Origin: Planctomycetaceae bacterium UBA2972
GTDB lineage: Bacteria > Planctomycetota > Planctomycetia > Pirellulales > Pirellulaceae
DNA length: 24,674 nt
Assembly (NCBI GenBank): GCA_002348315.1
Contig: DEAW01000007.1
Span: 1-24,674 of the forward strand
Direction of reading: 5' to 3'
Position 1 is the stretch's first letter, and every line of letters starts with the position of its first letter. This document shows positions 8,456 through 17,345 of this stretch, piece after piece. The notes beneath the pieces were generated by a model that saw only the letters and a list, made by a program, of their open reading frames with translations, searched no databases and was not told the origin of the DNA. The position numbers and the translations under genes were made by a program.

Positions 8456-8616
8456 AGTGAATATCCTTAGCTGGGAGAGTTGTCTTTTAGTGTCATCGTT
8501 ACGTTTAGTTGTATTAGGCAGTATACGATTCTGCAATTACGGCGATGAATATTTCAGTTCAATAGTTCGTTGAAGGTTTAACGAATTTTCCAATGGCCAC
8601 TGCACGAACCAAACAA
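8456..8616. other. Gap between methyltransferase and aroE
   Basis: About 160 bases carrying the aroE leader. A 6-bp inverted repeat (TTCGTT 8566-8571, AACGAA 8580-8585) lies 31 bases past the methyltransferase stop but has no T-run on the minus strand, so it is a poor terminator. TATACT and TAATAC hexamers exist on the minus strand but have no correctly spaced -35, so no promoter is called. Confidence 0.4.
8464..8468 (-). promoter_or_regulatory. Shine-Dalgarno that fixes the aroE GTG start
   Basis: Read on the minus strand, AAGGA ends 8 bases before GTG at 8455-8453. It would lie inside the coding frame if the upstream ATG at 8536 were used, and no such site precedes that ATG. Confidence 0.7.
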
Positions 8617-9435
8617 TCAATCCGGCAGAAAAATCTTATTCTTTGGTGCAGTTTGAATCGTCATGGAGTTTCGCCGGGCTTTAATCCGCATGTACGGTGC
8701 CGTGTAGCAGCAGCGATCAGCAAAACTATCACGTGGTGCATCAGGGTCAGCGTGAAAAGGCTCGACAAGATCTTCAATGACAAAACCACTGCGGCAGATA
8801 CCCCCAATGATTTCTTCCCATCGATGCAGAAATTCCATCGTACCATCTTCCCGTAACCGCGTTCCTTTCACTGCCGGCAGTGGGCCTGTACGGTAATATG
8901 GCTCGGTCAATTCATATCCCTTAGGCGATCGTTGCATACCGGTTTGCAGGCTGGTCGGCTGTTTGTGCTGGCTTATATAGAGTCCACCCGGTCGGGTCAC
9001 CCGAGCGACTTCTGAAAATACTTTGGCGATCGAGGGCAGATAACAGGTGCTTACCGGATGAATCACTAGATCAAATTCTTCATTGGTAAACATCACCAAA
9101 TCATCCATGGACGTCTCTACCACGCGGATGTCCAGCCCTCGCTCGGCAGCAACTTCCCGGTCCAGCTCCAGCATCGCGGGAGAGATGTCGACGACTGTCA
9201 CTTCCGCGCCCGTGGCAGCATAGATGGCACTTTGCCTGCCACCTCCGGCCGCCAGACAAAGCACTCGCTTCCCTGCAATGTCGCCGCCCAACCAGCCGAT
9301 TGCATCGACCGTATGCAATGGCTCATGCAAGTCGTCATCTTTCGCTGGTTGTGTGAACCGTTTTTTCCCGGCAACCATTCGGTTCCATGCTTCCCGGTTG
9401 TGCTGTTTGGCGATGGATTGTTGATTATCGTCCAT
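8617..9435 (-). CDS. Class I SAM-dependent methyltransferase, 272 aa
   Basis: A Methyltransf_11-type enzyme. The SAM-binding motif I is VLCLAAGGGRQSAIYAATGA (about residues 58-77). The ribose-binding acid follows in VTVVDISPAMLELD, and later motifs are TSMDDLVMFTNEEFDLVIHP and a motif III-like VARVTRPGGLYISQHK. The N-terminal REAWNRMVAG...FTQPAKDDD and the GWLGGDIAGKRVLC linker are, as I recall them, typical of a family of unknown function in planctomycetes and cyanobacteria. No signal peptide. The substrate cannot be deduced. Its ATG lies 5 bases after the stop of the secreted hydrolase, so the two are probably co-transcribed. The separation from aroE suggests it is not part of that unit, although read-through is possible. 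Confidence 0.88.
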   Translation of the reverse strand: MDDNQQSIAKQHNREAWNRMVAGKKRFTQPAKDDDLHEPLHTVDAIGWLGGDIAGKRVLCLAAGGGRQSAIYAATGAEVTVVDISPAMLELDREVAAERGLDIRVVETSMDDLVMFTNEEFDLVIHPVSTCYLPSIAKVFSEVARVTRPGGLYISQHKQPTSLQTGMQRSPKGYELTEPYYRTGPLPAVKGTRLREDGTMEFLHRWEEIIGGICRSGFVIEDLVEPFHADPDAPRDSFADRCCYTAPYMRIKARRNSMTIQTAPKNKIFLPD

Positions 9436-9440
9436 GGATC

Positions 9441-10454
9441 TTACTCATTGCTATCCGTATTGGTGCCATCGTCATTGGTATGAAAACGAGCGAGCCAGTC
9501 AAAGGCTGCTGAAGCAATTCCTTCATGACCACCTTCAAAAATGGTTACCCGACTCTGGCCGGCATACCTTCTAAGGTAGATCTTACGCTCCAAAGCATGA
9601 TCCTTTTCCAGATCGGACGCCATTGGCTCGAGTAGTCGACCTTGTGGCGTGCTGAGTAGTTTCATTTCAGCTGCAGACACAGGCACGCTTTTGGCAGCTT
9701 TCGCAATGACATTAAAGGCCTTGAGGGAATGGGAAATCGGAACAGAGCCGGTATGGCCATCATGAATGCCAGCGGCAATGTCTAAAGGAACTCGCAACGA
9801 GTGTTGTAAAAAGTGAACAGGAGATCGTTGCCTGTATTGTTGATCGACATCGGCATTAGCCCCGGGAACTCCACCCGTACTGGCACGCATCATCGCACCA
9901 TATTTCGTCCCGGCATGCTTGTCATGCCAGCTGACAAGATCACTAATACCTACCCAGGCACTGGCGGCTGTCCAGTATTGAGGATATCGACTTGCCATGA
10001 GCATGGTCATGTGGCCGCCGCCGGAAACACCTGCCAAATAGACGCGGCTGGCATCGACGCGGTACGTCTTTTTCGCAAATACTAAGGCGTCGAGTATATC
10101 TTGCTGAGCAAGTTTACTGCCACAGGCGTTGGGATGATTGTTCGGGCCGCGGAAATGAGGAAACAGATAGATCCATCCACGACGAAAACACTCGGCCTCC
10201 CAGGCATCGTTCTTTTGCTCTACATTACTACTCCACGTATGCAGGGCAACAAGGATGGGTCGTGGTTTACCGGTAGTCGAATAATCTGCCGGCAGGATGA
10301 TATAGGATGGCTGATCGGAGCCATCGATGGAGCTTTCTACCGTGATTTTAAGCTTCGTTTGAGCGTTGGCAGAGGTGATTAGGATCAAAATCAGTAGCAG
10401 GCTGTGTAGCAAAAGGTGTCTGAGGCGATTTGACAACGGAAAAACTCCTTGCAT
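9441..10454 (-). CDS. Secreted alpha/beta hydrolase (PHB-depolymerase/feruloyl-esterase-like), 337 aa
   Basis: An exported serine hydrolase. With the ATG at 10454 the protein opens with a signal peptide: basic RLRH, then LLLHSLLLILILITSANAQ, with cleavage expected after ANA. The frame also permits a GTG at 10502, which would put 16 extra residues before the signal, so I prefer the ATG. The nucleophile elbow is AGVSGGGH (GxSxG) and the catalytic His is probably in FEGGHEG. The acid may lie in the AAGIHDGHTG segment. The PILVALHTWSS strand supplies the oxyanion region, as in LpqC/PHB-depolymerase-type esterases. It is divergent from the PPC operon and precedes the methyltransferase by 5 bases. 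Substrate unknown; a polysaccharide- or ester-trimming role is plausible only from the fold and export. Confidence 0.8.
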   Translation of the reverse strand: MQGVFPLSNRLRHLLLHSLLLILILITSANAQTKLKITVESSIDGSDQPSYIILPADYSTTGKPRPILVALHTWSSNVEQKNDAWEAECFRRGWIYLFPHFRGPNNHPNACGSKLAQQDILDALVFAKKTYRVDASRVYLAGVSGGGHMTMLMASRYPQYWTAASAWVGISDLVSWHDKHAGTKYGAMMRASTGGVPGANADVDQQYRQRSPVHFLQHSLRVPLDIAAGIHDGHTGSVPISHSLKAFNVIAKAAKSVPVSAAEMKLLSTPQGRLLEPMASDLEKDHALERKIYLRRYAGQSRVTIFEGGHEGIASAAFDWLARFHTNDDGTNTDSNE

Positions 10455-10482
10455 GATTACGCTAATTACTTCATTTGGAAGT

Positions 10483-10512
10483 TTGACGCGTACTATTAGC
10501 ACTATCTAAAAT
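10483..10512 (+). promoter_or_regulatory. Predicted sigma-70 promoter for the PPC/DUF1549 operon
   Basis: TTGACG (10483-10488) and TAAAAT (10507-10512) each match five of six consensus bases at 18-base spacing. Transcription would begin near 10519, leaving a leader of about 57 bases before the ATG at 10576. This also makes an in-frame TTG at 10519 unusable as the start. The site lies in the 121-base divergent gap with the alpha/beta hydrolase. Confidence 0.6.
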
Positions 10513-10575
10513 GAATGATTGGTGAATCCCACCTATATGCATCCTACCTTTTTTAATACTTCATCTGGCGCCGTC

Positions 10576-12894
10576 ATGAAAGAAATCCGAGGACGGATAT
10601 CCGTCTTTCTATTGTTAGTATTTGTCGTCGCGAGTACGGCTCAAGCAGCACCCAGTATCAGTGTTGTATCACCACGTGGAATGAAGCCGGGTGTAACAAC
10701 TGAACTCAGTATTACCGGTGATTCGCTCACGTCACCATTGAAAGTTTGGACGAGTTTTCCAGCGGAAGTGGAAGTGTTGGCAACGGAAGAAGGTGCCGAT
10801 GATGCCAAGACTGCCAAGCTACGAATCACTTTGGCTGAAAACGTCGGCGTGGGAGTCGGAGCGATCTCTGTCGGAAATGCCACAGGCGTCTCACAAGTCT
10901 ATCTGTTGGTCATCGATGACGCTCCGGTTCTCGCTGCAGAACCCGCGTCGAATAATTCACTGAACGAGGCGGCATTGATTAGCTTGCCCGCAGCGGTACC
11001 TGCCGCGTCCAATCAAACACAGGCGGATTTTTATAAATTTGAAGCCAGAGCCGGCCAGCTAATTTCTGTGGATGTTCTGGCGGCGCGACTGGGGTCAGTG
11101 ATGGACCCGGTGGTACGACTGGTGGCTGCCGATGGTACTGAACTTGCTTATGCTGACGATGACGCCGGATTGGGAGCTGATGCCCGATTGCAGGCCAGGA
11201 TTCCTGCTGACGGTCAATATGCCGTTGAAGTTCTGGATAGTAAGTATGCCAATGCCAGTCCTTATTATGTACGGATTGGTGAATTTCCTTTGGCGACCAC
11301 AACGTTGCCTGCAGCTGTTCAGGTAGGTGCGGACCGTGAAGTCAGCTTTAGTGGGCAGGGGACACAGGGAACTACGGCTACTGTTGCCTTACTGGACACT
11401 CAAGCCGGAGGGGATGTGCGAGCCGGAGCTCGAGCTGACGGGAATAACATGTCAGGCTTTGCCCGAGCGTTGGCCAGCTCAGGCCCACAAGCAGTTGAAG
11501 TGGAACCGAACAACGAAATTGCACAGGCCACCATGGCTGCATTCCCGGGTGGGGCCAGTGGTGTGTTCCAGGAAGCAGGCGATAAGGATTACTTTAAATT
11601 CACTGCCACGAAAGGTCAGCGATTGCGCTTTCAGGGACATTCGCTCAAGTTGGGATCTCCGGCAGTAGTGAAGTTTCGAGTTTTGAAGGCGGATGGAGCT
11701 CAGTTAGCAGACGCGCCGATTACTGATGAGAATGAGTACGCGGTGGCATGGAGTGTTCCTGAAGATGGTGAATACATTCTGGAGACCAGTGAGTTATTAC
11801 AGCGTAGCGGAGCCGAGTACGCCTATGTGATCGAAGCCAAGGCCGGTAATTCTTTTACGTTGACAATAAAAAATGACAAAGCCACCAAGAATCGATTTCT
11901 CGTCGACGAAGGCAAAGGTGGATTGCAGATTCCAATTACGGTTGTTCGCGATGGCTATGCCGGTCCAATCACGATTAAATCCAAAACAGAATTACCGGGA
12001 GTGACCTGGCATAACGATGTGATTGCTAAAGACGGTAAAGAAATAACGCTGTTGTTAGAATTCTCTGAAGCAACCAAGGCAGGAGATTTCATCAATTTGG
12101 AATTAGTTGGTGAAGCGGAAATCGATGGACAAATGGTTCAGATTCCTTTGACTTCCCGGGACTGGACGCGTACTCAATTCGCTCCGATTACTTACCCTTA
12201 TCCGTTCCTGCAAGGGCTCGTGCAGTATGCTACCGTTCCTGCAATTGAAGAATTCTTTGAGCCGAAGTTTGAACCTGAAGCGGTCTATGTCGCCCGGGGC
12301 GAGACAACCGCCACGATTACGATGACTACGGCCAGCAAGCATAAGGACTTCAAAGGAAACTTGAGTCGTATGTTTGAGAATGTTCCGGAAGGGATTGCCG
12401 TGGCTGATAAAGCGGATAAAGGTGTGCATACGATTACGGTCACCGTGCCAGCGGATCTGTCAGAAGAAAAGGCATTTACGGTCAAAGCTTATGCAGAACA
12501 TGCCGGGCATATGCAATTTGTAAAGCGAAATGTGCCGATCAAGGTAGTAGACCCGATCACTGTTACACTAAAGTTAGATGCCGCCATTGCACCAGGTGCA
12601 AGCCAGAAAGCATTGGTGTCGATCGTGCGGGCACCTGGTTCCGCAGCGGAAGCAGTGACACTCACCTTTGCGGGATTACCTGATAAGGTAACGGTTCCTG
12701 CAGAACTGACGATCGCGGCGGATAAGAGCGAACTGGAAATTGAAATCACTGCAGCGGCGGATGCTGCTGTTGCCAAAACGGAAGGTATTACCGTTACGGC
12801 CAAAACAAAATATGCTGGTAAGGATGTTTCGTCCGCCAGTGCAGCCATAGCTGTAGAAGTGAAAGCAGCTGAAGAACCTAGTAAGGAAGAGTAG
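10576..12894 (+). CDS. Exported protein with two pre-peptidase C-terminal (PPC) domains, 772 aa
   Basis: A large secreted protein found in planctomycetes beside DUF1549/DUF1553 proteins; molecular function unknown. The ATG at 10576 is chosen because a signal peptide follows at once (KEIRGR, then ISVFLLLVFVVASTAQA), although no good Shine-Dalgarno precedes it. An IPT/Ig-like strand set begins at SISVVSPRGMKPG. A first PPC domain is at about residues 120-237 (QADFYKFEARAGQLISVDV, YADDDAGLGADARL, DGQYAVEVLD). A second is at about 308-430 (VEPNNEIAQA, GDKDYFKFTATKGQRLRF, DGEYILETSELL). The rest is beta-rich, Ig-like repeats ending in an acidic/lysine tail. PPC domains usually mediate binding or secretion rather than catalysis. 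It is first in the operon, and the next gene starts 2 bases after its stop, so the two products are probably made together. Confidence 0.85.
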   Translation: MKEIRGRISVFLLLVFVVASTAQAAPSISVVSPRGMKPGVTTELSITGDSLTSPLKVWTSFPAEVEVLATEEGADDAKTAKLRITLAENVGVGVGAISVGNATGVSQVYLLVIDDAPVLAAEPASNNSLNEAALISLPAAVPAASNQTQADFYKFEARAGQLISVDVLAARLGSVMDPVVRLVAADGTELAYADDDAGLGADARLQARIPADGQYAVEVLDSKYANASPYYVRIGEFPLATTTLPAAVQVGADREVSFSGQGTQGTTATVALLDTQAGGDVRAGARADGNNMSGFARALASSGPQAVEVEPNNEIAQATMAAFPGGASGVFQEAGDKDYFKFTATKGQRLRFQGHSLKLGSPAVVKFRVLKADGAQLADAPITDENEYAVAWSVPEDGEYILETSELLQRSGAEYAYVIEAKAGNSFTLTIKNDKATKNRFLVDEGKGGLQIPITVVRDGYAGPITIKSKTELPGVTWHNDVIAKDGKEITLLLEFSEATKAGDFINLELVGEAEIDGQMVQIPLTSRDWTRTQFAPITYPYPFLQGLVQYATVPAIEEFFEPKFEPEAVYVARGETTATITMTTASKHKDFKGNLSRMFENVPEGIAVADKADKGVHTITVTVPADLSEEKAFTVKAYAEHAGHMQFVKRNVPIKVVDPITVTLKLDAAIAPGASQKALVSIVRAPGSAAEAVTLTFAGLPDKVTVPAELTIAADKSELEIEITAAADAAVAKTEGITVTAKTKYAGKDVSSASAAIAVEVKAAEEPSKEE

Positions 12895-12896
12895 AG

Positions 12897-15350
12897 ATGC
12901 AATTAAGCAAACTACGAAAAACGATTTTTCTAACCGTGATGAGCATGTTGATGCTTCAGGGACCCTTTGTGCAAGCTCAGGATGCTCAACTGGATCGGAT
13001 CGAAGTCTATCCGGCTGAAGTGCGTTTAGCCGGTGTCCGGGAACAGGCACAGCTGATCGTAACGGGGCACTATACAGATGGCTCGATTCAGGATCTCACC
13101 CGGGTTGCGACCATCTCGACAGGCAATGCCGATGTGGTAACAGTGTCCGGCACAGTCGCTCATCCAGTTGCCAATGGCGAAGCGACACTCAATATTGATG
13201 TGGATGGTAAGGCCACCGCCGCTAAGGTCATTGTGGAAAATCAGGATAAGCCTCAACCGGTCTCGTTTCTGTATGACACACTGGCTGCCTTAAGTAAAAA
13301 CTCATGTAATGCCGGCGCCTGTCATGGATCGCCCAGTGGTAAAGGTGGATTCCGCCTGTCATTGCGGGCGTTCGATCCAAAACTGGATGAACTTACATTG
13401 ATTCGCGAGGATTTCGGTCGGCGAACAAATAGTCTGGATCCTGAGAATAGCTTGTTATTGCTGAAGCCTCTGATGAAGGTTGCACATGGAGGCGGTCGCC
13501 AGATCCGAGCGGATGATCCAGCCTACGACGTTATTCGGGATTGGATTTCTGAAGGCTGTAAGATGGATGCGGCTGATACAGCACGACCTGTCAAAATTGA
13601 CGTCTATCCCAAGTCAGGCCGCGTTTTAAAGAAACCTGCAGTAGAGCAACAGCTCAGCGTATGGGCTCATTACTCCGACGGCAGTGTAAGGGATGTCACC
13701 AAGCTCGCTGTCTATTCAAGTTCAGATGTTGAGGTTGCAGACGTAAGCAGAAATGGCCTGGTGGAAGGATTGAAACGAGGCGAAGTGGCCGTTGTGGTTC
13801 GCTACCTGGAATTCATTGAGTCGAGTTTTATCACGTTCATCGAAGATGTCGAAAACTTCGTGTGGAGTGACCCTCAGGTAAATAATTACATCGACGATGC
13901 TGTTGACCAAAAATTAAAGCAACTGAAATACCTGCCGTCTGATTTATGTACCGATGAAGAATTTATTCGTCGTGTTTATTTAGATGTGATTGGTATTCTT
14001 CCGACGTTGGAGGAAGTAACAACCTTTGCGGCAGATCAGGATCCTGAGAAACGTGACAAGGCCGTTGATGCGTTATTGGACCGGCCGGAATACTCCAAAT
14101 TCTGGGCCTTGAAATGGGGTGACCTGCTTCGCCTGACCAGTGGTCAGGTAACCAATGAAGGGGTTTATAAATATTATCGCTGGGTGGAGCGATCCTTCCG
14201 TGAAAATAAACCTTACGATCAGTTTGCGACCGAGTTGCTTACTGCGACGGGAAGTACCTTCAGTAATCCAGCGGCTAACTTTTATCGCACCTCCAAGGAT
14301 ATGAATGACTGTGTGGAAACGATTTCACAGGTCTTCCTGGGAGCACGATTGCAGTGTGCAAAATGTCACAACCATCCGTTTGAACGTTGGACTCAGGACA
14401 ACTATTACGGCATGGCGGCTTTCTTTAACCGAGTGCAACGTAAAAACACCAAACGTGCCAATGAAATGTTCATCTACGTTTCTCAGAGTGGAGAAGTGAC
14501 ACAACCGCGTACTCAACAGCAAATGAAACCATGGGTGCCGGGGCAGGGTGACATTGAAAATCCTAACGAGTTTGATCGTCGTTTGGACTTCGCGTCCTGG
14601 TTAACTCAATCGGATAATCCGTTCTTTGCAAAGATCGAAGTCAATCGAATTTGGAGTCAGGTATTCGGACGCGGGATTGTTGAACCTGCAGATGACTTCC
14701 GCGATACGAATCCACCGAGTAATGCCGTGTTGTTGGATCAACTGGCAAAAGATTTTGTGGATAATGGCTATGATCGAAAGCAAATACTGGCGACGATTCT
14801 AAAGAGTCGTACTTATCAGACGAGTTATCAACCGAACGACTTTAATGAGGATGACACAAAGTACTTCTCTCATTATCAACCACGTCTGTTATCTGCTGAG
14901 CAATTGTTAGATGCGATTTGTCATGTGACTCAGGTTGCCGAATCGTTTAGCGGTTTGCCAGCCGGGACCAAAGCAACTCATTTGCCCGCGCCGGACCTGG
15001 TCAACAATGAATTCCTGAAGATCTTCGGACAACCGGAACGTCAAACCGTTTGTGCCTGTGAGCGTACCAACGAATCGAATCTAAGTATGGCGATTCAATT
15101 CTTTAACGGCCCGTTGATTTACGGAAAACTGAAAGACGAAAATAACTCGTTCCGAAAGTCGATTACCGACGGGAAAGATGACGGTCAGATTATTACGTTA
15201 CTGTATAACCTTGCAGTTTGTCGCAATCCAAGTGATACGGAATTGAAAGCCAGCCTGGATCACATCGCATCCAAAGAAGATCGAGTGGAAGCGCTAGAAG
15301 ATATTTGCTGGGCAATATTGAATACCAACGAGTTCTTATTCCAGCACTAG
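12897..15350 (+). CDS. DUF1549/DUF1553 protein with Big2 domains and cytochrome c-like motifs, 817 aa
   Basis: A hallmark planctomycete exported protein. A signal peptide (about 1-27, ending FVQAQ) is followed by a bacterial Ig-like Big2 domain (about 32-115). Next is a cytochrome-like segment with CNAGACHGSPSGKGGFRLSL (Cys137, Cys142, His143: a CX4CH spacing) and a second Big2 domain (about 233-315). DUF1549 begins near YIDDAVDQKLKQL and carries RRVYLDVIGILPT and a CXXCH motif at Cys487-His491 (QCAKCHNHPFERWTQDNYYG). DUF1553 follows, with ASWLTQSDNPFFAKIEVNRIW and CACERTNESNL. Haem attachment at either motif is possible but untested from sequence. Such proteins are thought to work at the envelope, perhaps in redox or polymer breakdown; the reaction is unknown. 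It is the second gene of the operon. Confidence 0.92.
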   Translation: MQLSKLRKTIFLTVMSMLMLQGPFVQAQDAQLDRIEVYPAEVRLAGVREQAQLIVTGHYTDGSIQDLTRVATISTGNADVVTVSGTVAHPVANGEATLNIDVDGKATAAKVIVENQDKPQPVSFLYDTLAALSKNSCNAGACHGSPSGKGGFRLSLRAFDPKLDELTLIREDFGRRTNSLDPENSLLLLKPLMKVAHGGGRQIRADDPAYDVIRDWISEGCKMDAADTARPVKIDVYPKSGRVLKKPAVEQQLSVWAHYSDGSVRDVTKLAVYSSSDVEVADVSRNGLVEGLKRGEVAVVVRYLEFIESSFITFIEDVENFVWSDPQVNNYIDDAVDQKLKQLKYLPSDLCTDEEFIRRVYLDVIGILPTLEEVTTFAADQDPEKRDKAVDALLDRPEYSKFWALKWGDLLRLTSGQVTNEGVYKYYRWVERSFRENKPYDQFATELLTATGSTFSNPAANFYRTSKDMNDCVETISQVFLGARLQCAKCHNHPFERWTQDNYYGMAAFFNRVQRKNTKRANEMFIYVSQSGEVTQPRTQQQMKPWVPGQGDIENPNEFDRRLDFASWLTQSDNPFFAKIEVNRIWSQVFGRGIVEPADDFRDTNPPSNAVLLDQLAKDFVDNGYDRKQILATILKSRTYQTSYQPNDFNEDDTKYFSHYQPRLLSAEQLLDAICHVTQVAESFSGLPAGTKATHLPAPDLVNNEFLKIFGQPERQTVCACERTNESNLSMAIQFFNGPLIYGKLKDENNSFRKSITDGKDDGQIITLLYNLAVCRNPSDTELKASLDHIASKEDRVEALEDICWAILNTNEFLFQH

Positions 15351-15378
15351 AATTCACATCGAAAGTAATACCATCCTA

Positions 15379-16710
15379 ATGAATAAGTTTTTACTCTCAT
15401 TCATTGTTGTCTGTCTGGCGGGTTCGCCTTTGCTGGGACAGGACGCCGTTAGCTTTAAAGCAGACATTGCCCCAATTTTGATTAATCACTGTTTGGCATG
15501 CCATGGCCCGAAAAAAGCTGAAGGTGGTTACCGGGTTGATACCTATGAACGCTTTTTGCGTGAAGGAGATTCCGGTGTAGCAGCTATTACGGCGGGTGAT
15601 CATGACGACAGTGAGTCATTACGACGAATCAAATCCGAAGATGAATTCGAACGCATGCCGCTCGAGGGAGAGTCATTAGCGTCAGCGGAAGTTGAGTTGA
15701 TTGAACGCTGGATCACAGCAGGCGCTAAATATGATTCAGAAGATCCGACATCGCCTCTGGCAACCATTGTTCCTGCTCCAACGCATCCCGCTCCACCGGA
15801 AGCGTACCCGCGAAGTGTGCCGATCACTGCAGTGGCCTTTAATCCAGACGGCAGTCAGGTAGTCACCGGTGGTTACCATGAAGTCGTTTTATGGAACGCT
15901 GCTGACGGAACGCTCGTGCGTCGAATACAAAATGTCGGGCAACGGACGTATGCAGTACGCTTCAGCAACGACGGACAGCATCTCGTAGCAGCGGGCGGAG
16001 CGCCCGGACGACTGGGCGAAGCAAGAATCTTTAATACGGAGTCAGGCAAGCTGGTAACTGTGTTAGGGACGACTTCAGATGTCATCCTCGATGTCCAGTT
16101 CAATCCGACAGGTGACCGATTGGCCGTAGCCGGAGCAGACAGTACGATTCGAATCTTTGAATTTCCTGCCGGCAATCTGGTACGGACGATTTCCAGTCAC
16201 TCAGACTGGATCATGGCGATCGCCTGGGATAACGAAGGTAAACGTCTCGCATCAGCCTCACGAGATAAAACTGCCAAGCTATTTGATGTCGAAACGGGCG
16301 AATTGCTGGTGACTTATAGTGGCCACAGCAATCCGGTTAAAGGTGTTGCATTCCATCCCGACAATGAACACATCTATAGCGCAGGCGGAGATAATAAAGT
16401 TCATTGGTGGAAAGCGGCAGATGCCAAGAAAGCCGGTGAATTGGGATTCGGTGGTGAAGTTTATAAACTCGAAAGAAATGGCGGTGTGATTACAGCATCC
16501 TCGGCGGATAAATCGATTCGTCAAATTGATGCGGCTGCTCAAAAGGAAATCCGCAATTACGGGGGCCACGCAGACTGGACGCTATCCTCCGCGTTTCATG
16601 AAGGAACTAAGCGAATTGTCGGCGGCGCATTTGATGGGGCTGTCAAAATCTGGAACACCGAAGACGGGGCCGAGGTAATTTCCTTTGTTGCAGCTCCAGG
16701 TGTGAAATAG
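15379..16710 (+). CDS. Exported cytochrome c-domain/WD40 beta-propeller fusion, 443 aa
   Basis: The signal peptide (about 1-20, ending SPLLGQ) leads into a planctomycete-type cytochrome c domain. Its haem motif is NHCLACHG (Cys38, Cys41, His42), followed by GGYRVDTYERFLREGDSG and a likely axial-ligand Met in FERMPLEGESL. From about residue 148 there are seven WD40-like repeats, for example ITAVAFNPDGSQVVTGG, IMAIAWDNEGKRLASAS, VKGVAFHPDNEHIYSAG and the terminal GAFDGAVKIWNTEDG. That is enough for one closed seven-bladed propeller. WD40 propellers are protein-docking platforms, so this may scaffold an envelope complex with the two upstream products while its haem passes electrons. The gap to the previous gene is 28 bases, and the next gene starts 5 bases after it. 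Domain calls are firm; function is inferred. Confidence 0.9.
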   Translation: MNKFLLSFIVVCLAGSPLLGQDAVSFKADIAPILINHCLACHGPKKAEGGYRVDTYERFLREGDSGVAAITAGDHDDSESLRRIKSEDEFERMPLEGESLASAEVELIERWITAGAKYDSEDPTSPLATIVPAPTHPAPPEAYPRSVPITAVAFNPDGSQVVTGGYHEVVLWNAADGTLVRRIQNVGQRTYAVRFSNDGQHLVAAGGAPGRLGEARIFNTESGKLVTVLGTTSDVILDVQFNPTGDRLAVAGADSTIRIFEFPAGNLVRTISSHSDWIMAIAWDNEGKRLASASRDKTAKLFDVETGELLVTYSGHSNPVKGVAFHPDNEHIYSAGGDNKVHWWKAADAKKAGELGFGGEVYKLERNGGVITASSADKSIRQIDAAAQKEIRNYGGHADWTLSSAFHEGTKRIVGGAFDGAVKIWNTEDGAEVISFVAAPGVK

Positions 16711-16715
16711 CATCG

Positions 16716-17345
16716 ATGCCATCTATCCAATGGACGGGCCCCAAATCGGCTAAGTGGATCTTTGCACTTGCGCATGGTGCCGGTGCCGGTATGGACTCGC
16801 CGTTTATGGAATTTATGGCGGAGGCCTTAGGTCAGCGTGGTATTCGCGTGGGACGGTTTAATTTCCCCTACATGGATCGTGCTGTTCGTGAAGGAAAACG
16901 CCGGCCGCCGGGTTCAGCGGTGAAACTCCTGGCCGCCTGGGAGGAAGTCATCGAGGCTATCGCAAAGTCAAAAATAGCCAGGCAGCGGCTGGCAATTGGA
17001 GGCAAATCCATGGGCGGCCGGATCGCTTCGATGTCAACAGCCAGTGATTCTGTGGACGCGTTGATATGTCTGGGCTACCCGTTTCATCCACCGGGCAAAC
17101 CGGAGAAACTGCGCACTGAGCATCTAGGTAATATTCAGGTGCCCACATTGATTGTCCAGGGTGAACGAGACACCTTTGGTAATAAACAGGAAGTCCGGAC
17201 GATGGGTATTCCACGGAGATTTAAAAAGATGTGGTTAGCCGACGGTGACCATAGTTTTAAACCGAGGAAAGCATCGGGGCGTACGCTCGAAGATAATCTC
17301 AATGAAGCCGTGGATGCGATAGTGACTTTCTTAGAGTCACAGTGA
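16716..17345 (+). CDS. Small alpha/beta hydrolase of the TEX30/KANL3-like family, 209 aa
   Basis: A compact hydrolase-fold protein. The oxyanion strand LAHGAGAGMDSPFM and FNFPYMDRAVREGKRRPPG match the TEX30/KANL3-like family. The nucleophile is Ser98 in GGKSMGGRIASM, the acid Asp152 in VQGERDTFG and the base His179 in ADGDHSFKPRK, so the triad is complete. No signal peptide, so it is cytoplasmic, unlike the three operon partners upstream. It begins 5 bases after the WD40 gene. Substrate unknown; dienelactone-hydrolase-like annotations are common but not specific. Its last 9 bases overlap the 3' end of the converging AOR gene. Confidence 0.87.
   Translation: MPSIQWTGPKSAKWIFALAHGAGAGMDSPFMEFMAEALGQRGIRVGRFNFPYMDRAVREGKRRPPGSAVKLLAAWEEVIEAIAKSKIARQRLAIGGKSMGGRIASMSTASDSVDALICLGYPFHPPGKPEKLRTEHLGNIQVPTLIVQGERDTFGNKQEVRTMGIPRRFKKMWLADGDHSFKPRKASGRTLEDNLNEAVDAIVTFLESQ

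Noticed and set aside
8566..8585. Inverted repeat after the methyltransferase as a terminator
   Set aside because: Only 6-bp arms and no T-run on the minus strand.
10519..10575. Upstream extension of the PPC protein beginning at TTG 10519
   Set aside because: The predicted promoter at 10483-10512 would start transcription at about 10519, and the signal peptide begins at ATG 10576.
12489..12902. 137-codon minus-strand frame opposite the PPC gene
   Set aside because: Low-complexity Ala/Ser translation typical of the reverse frame of an Ala/Val/Thr-rich gene.
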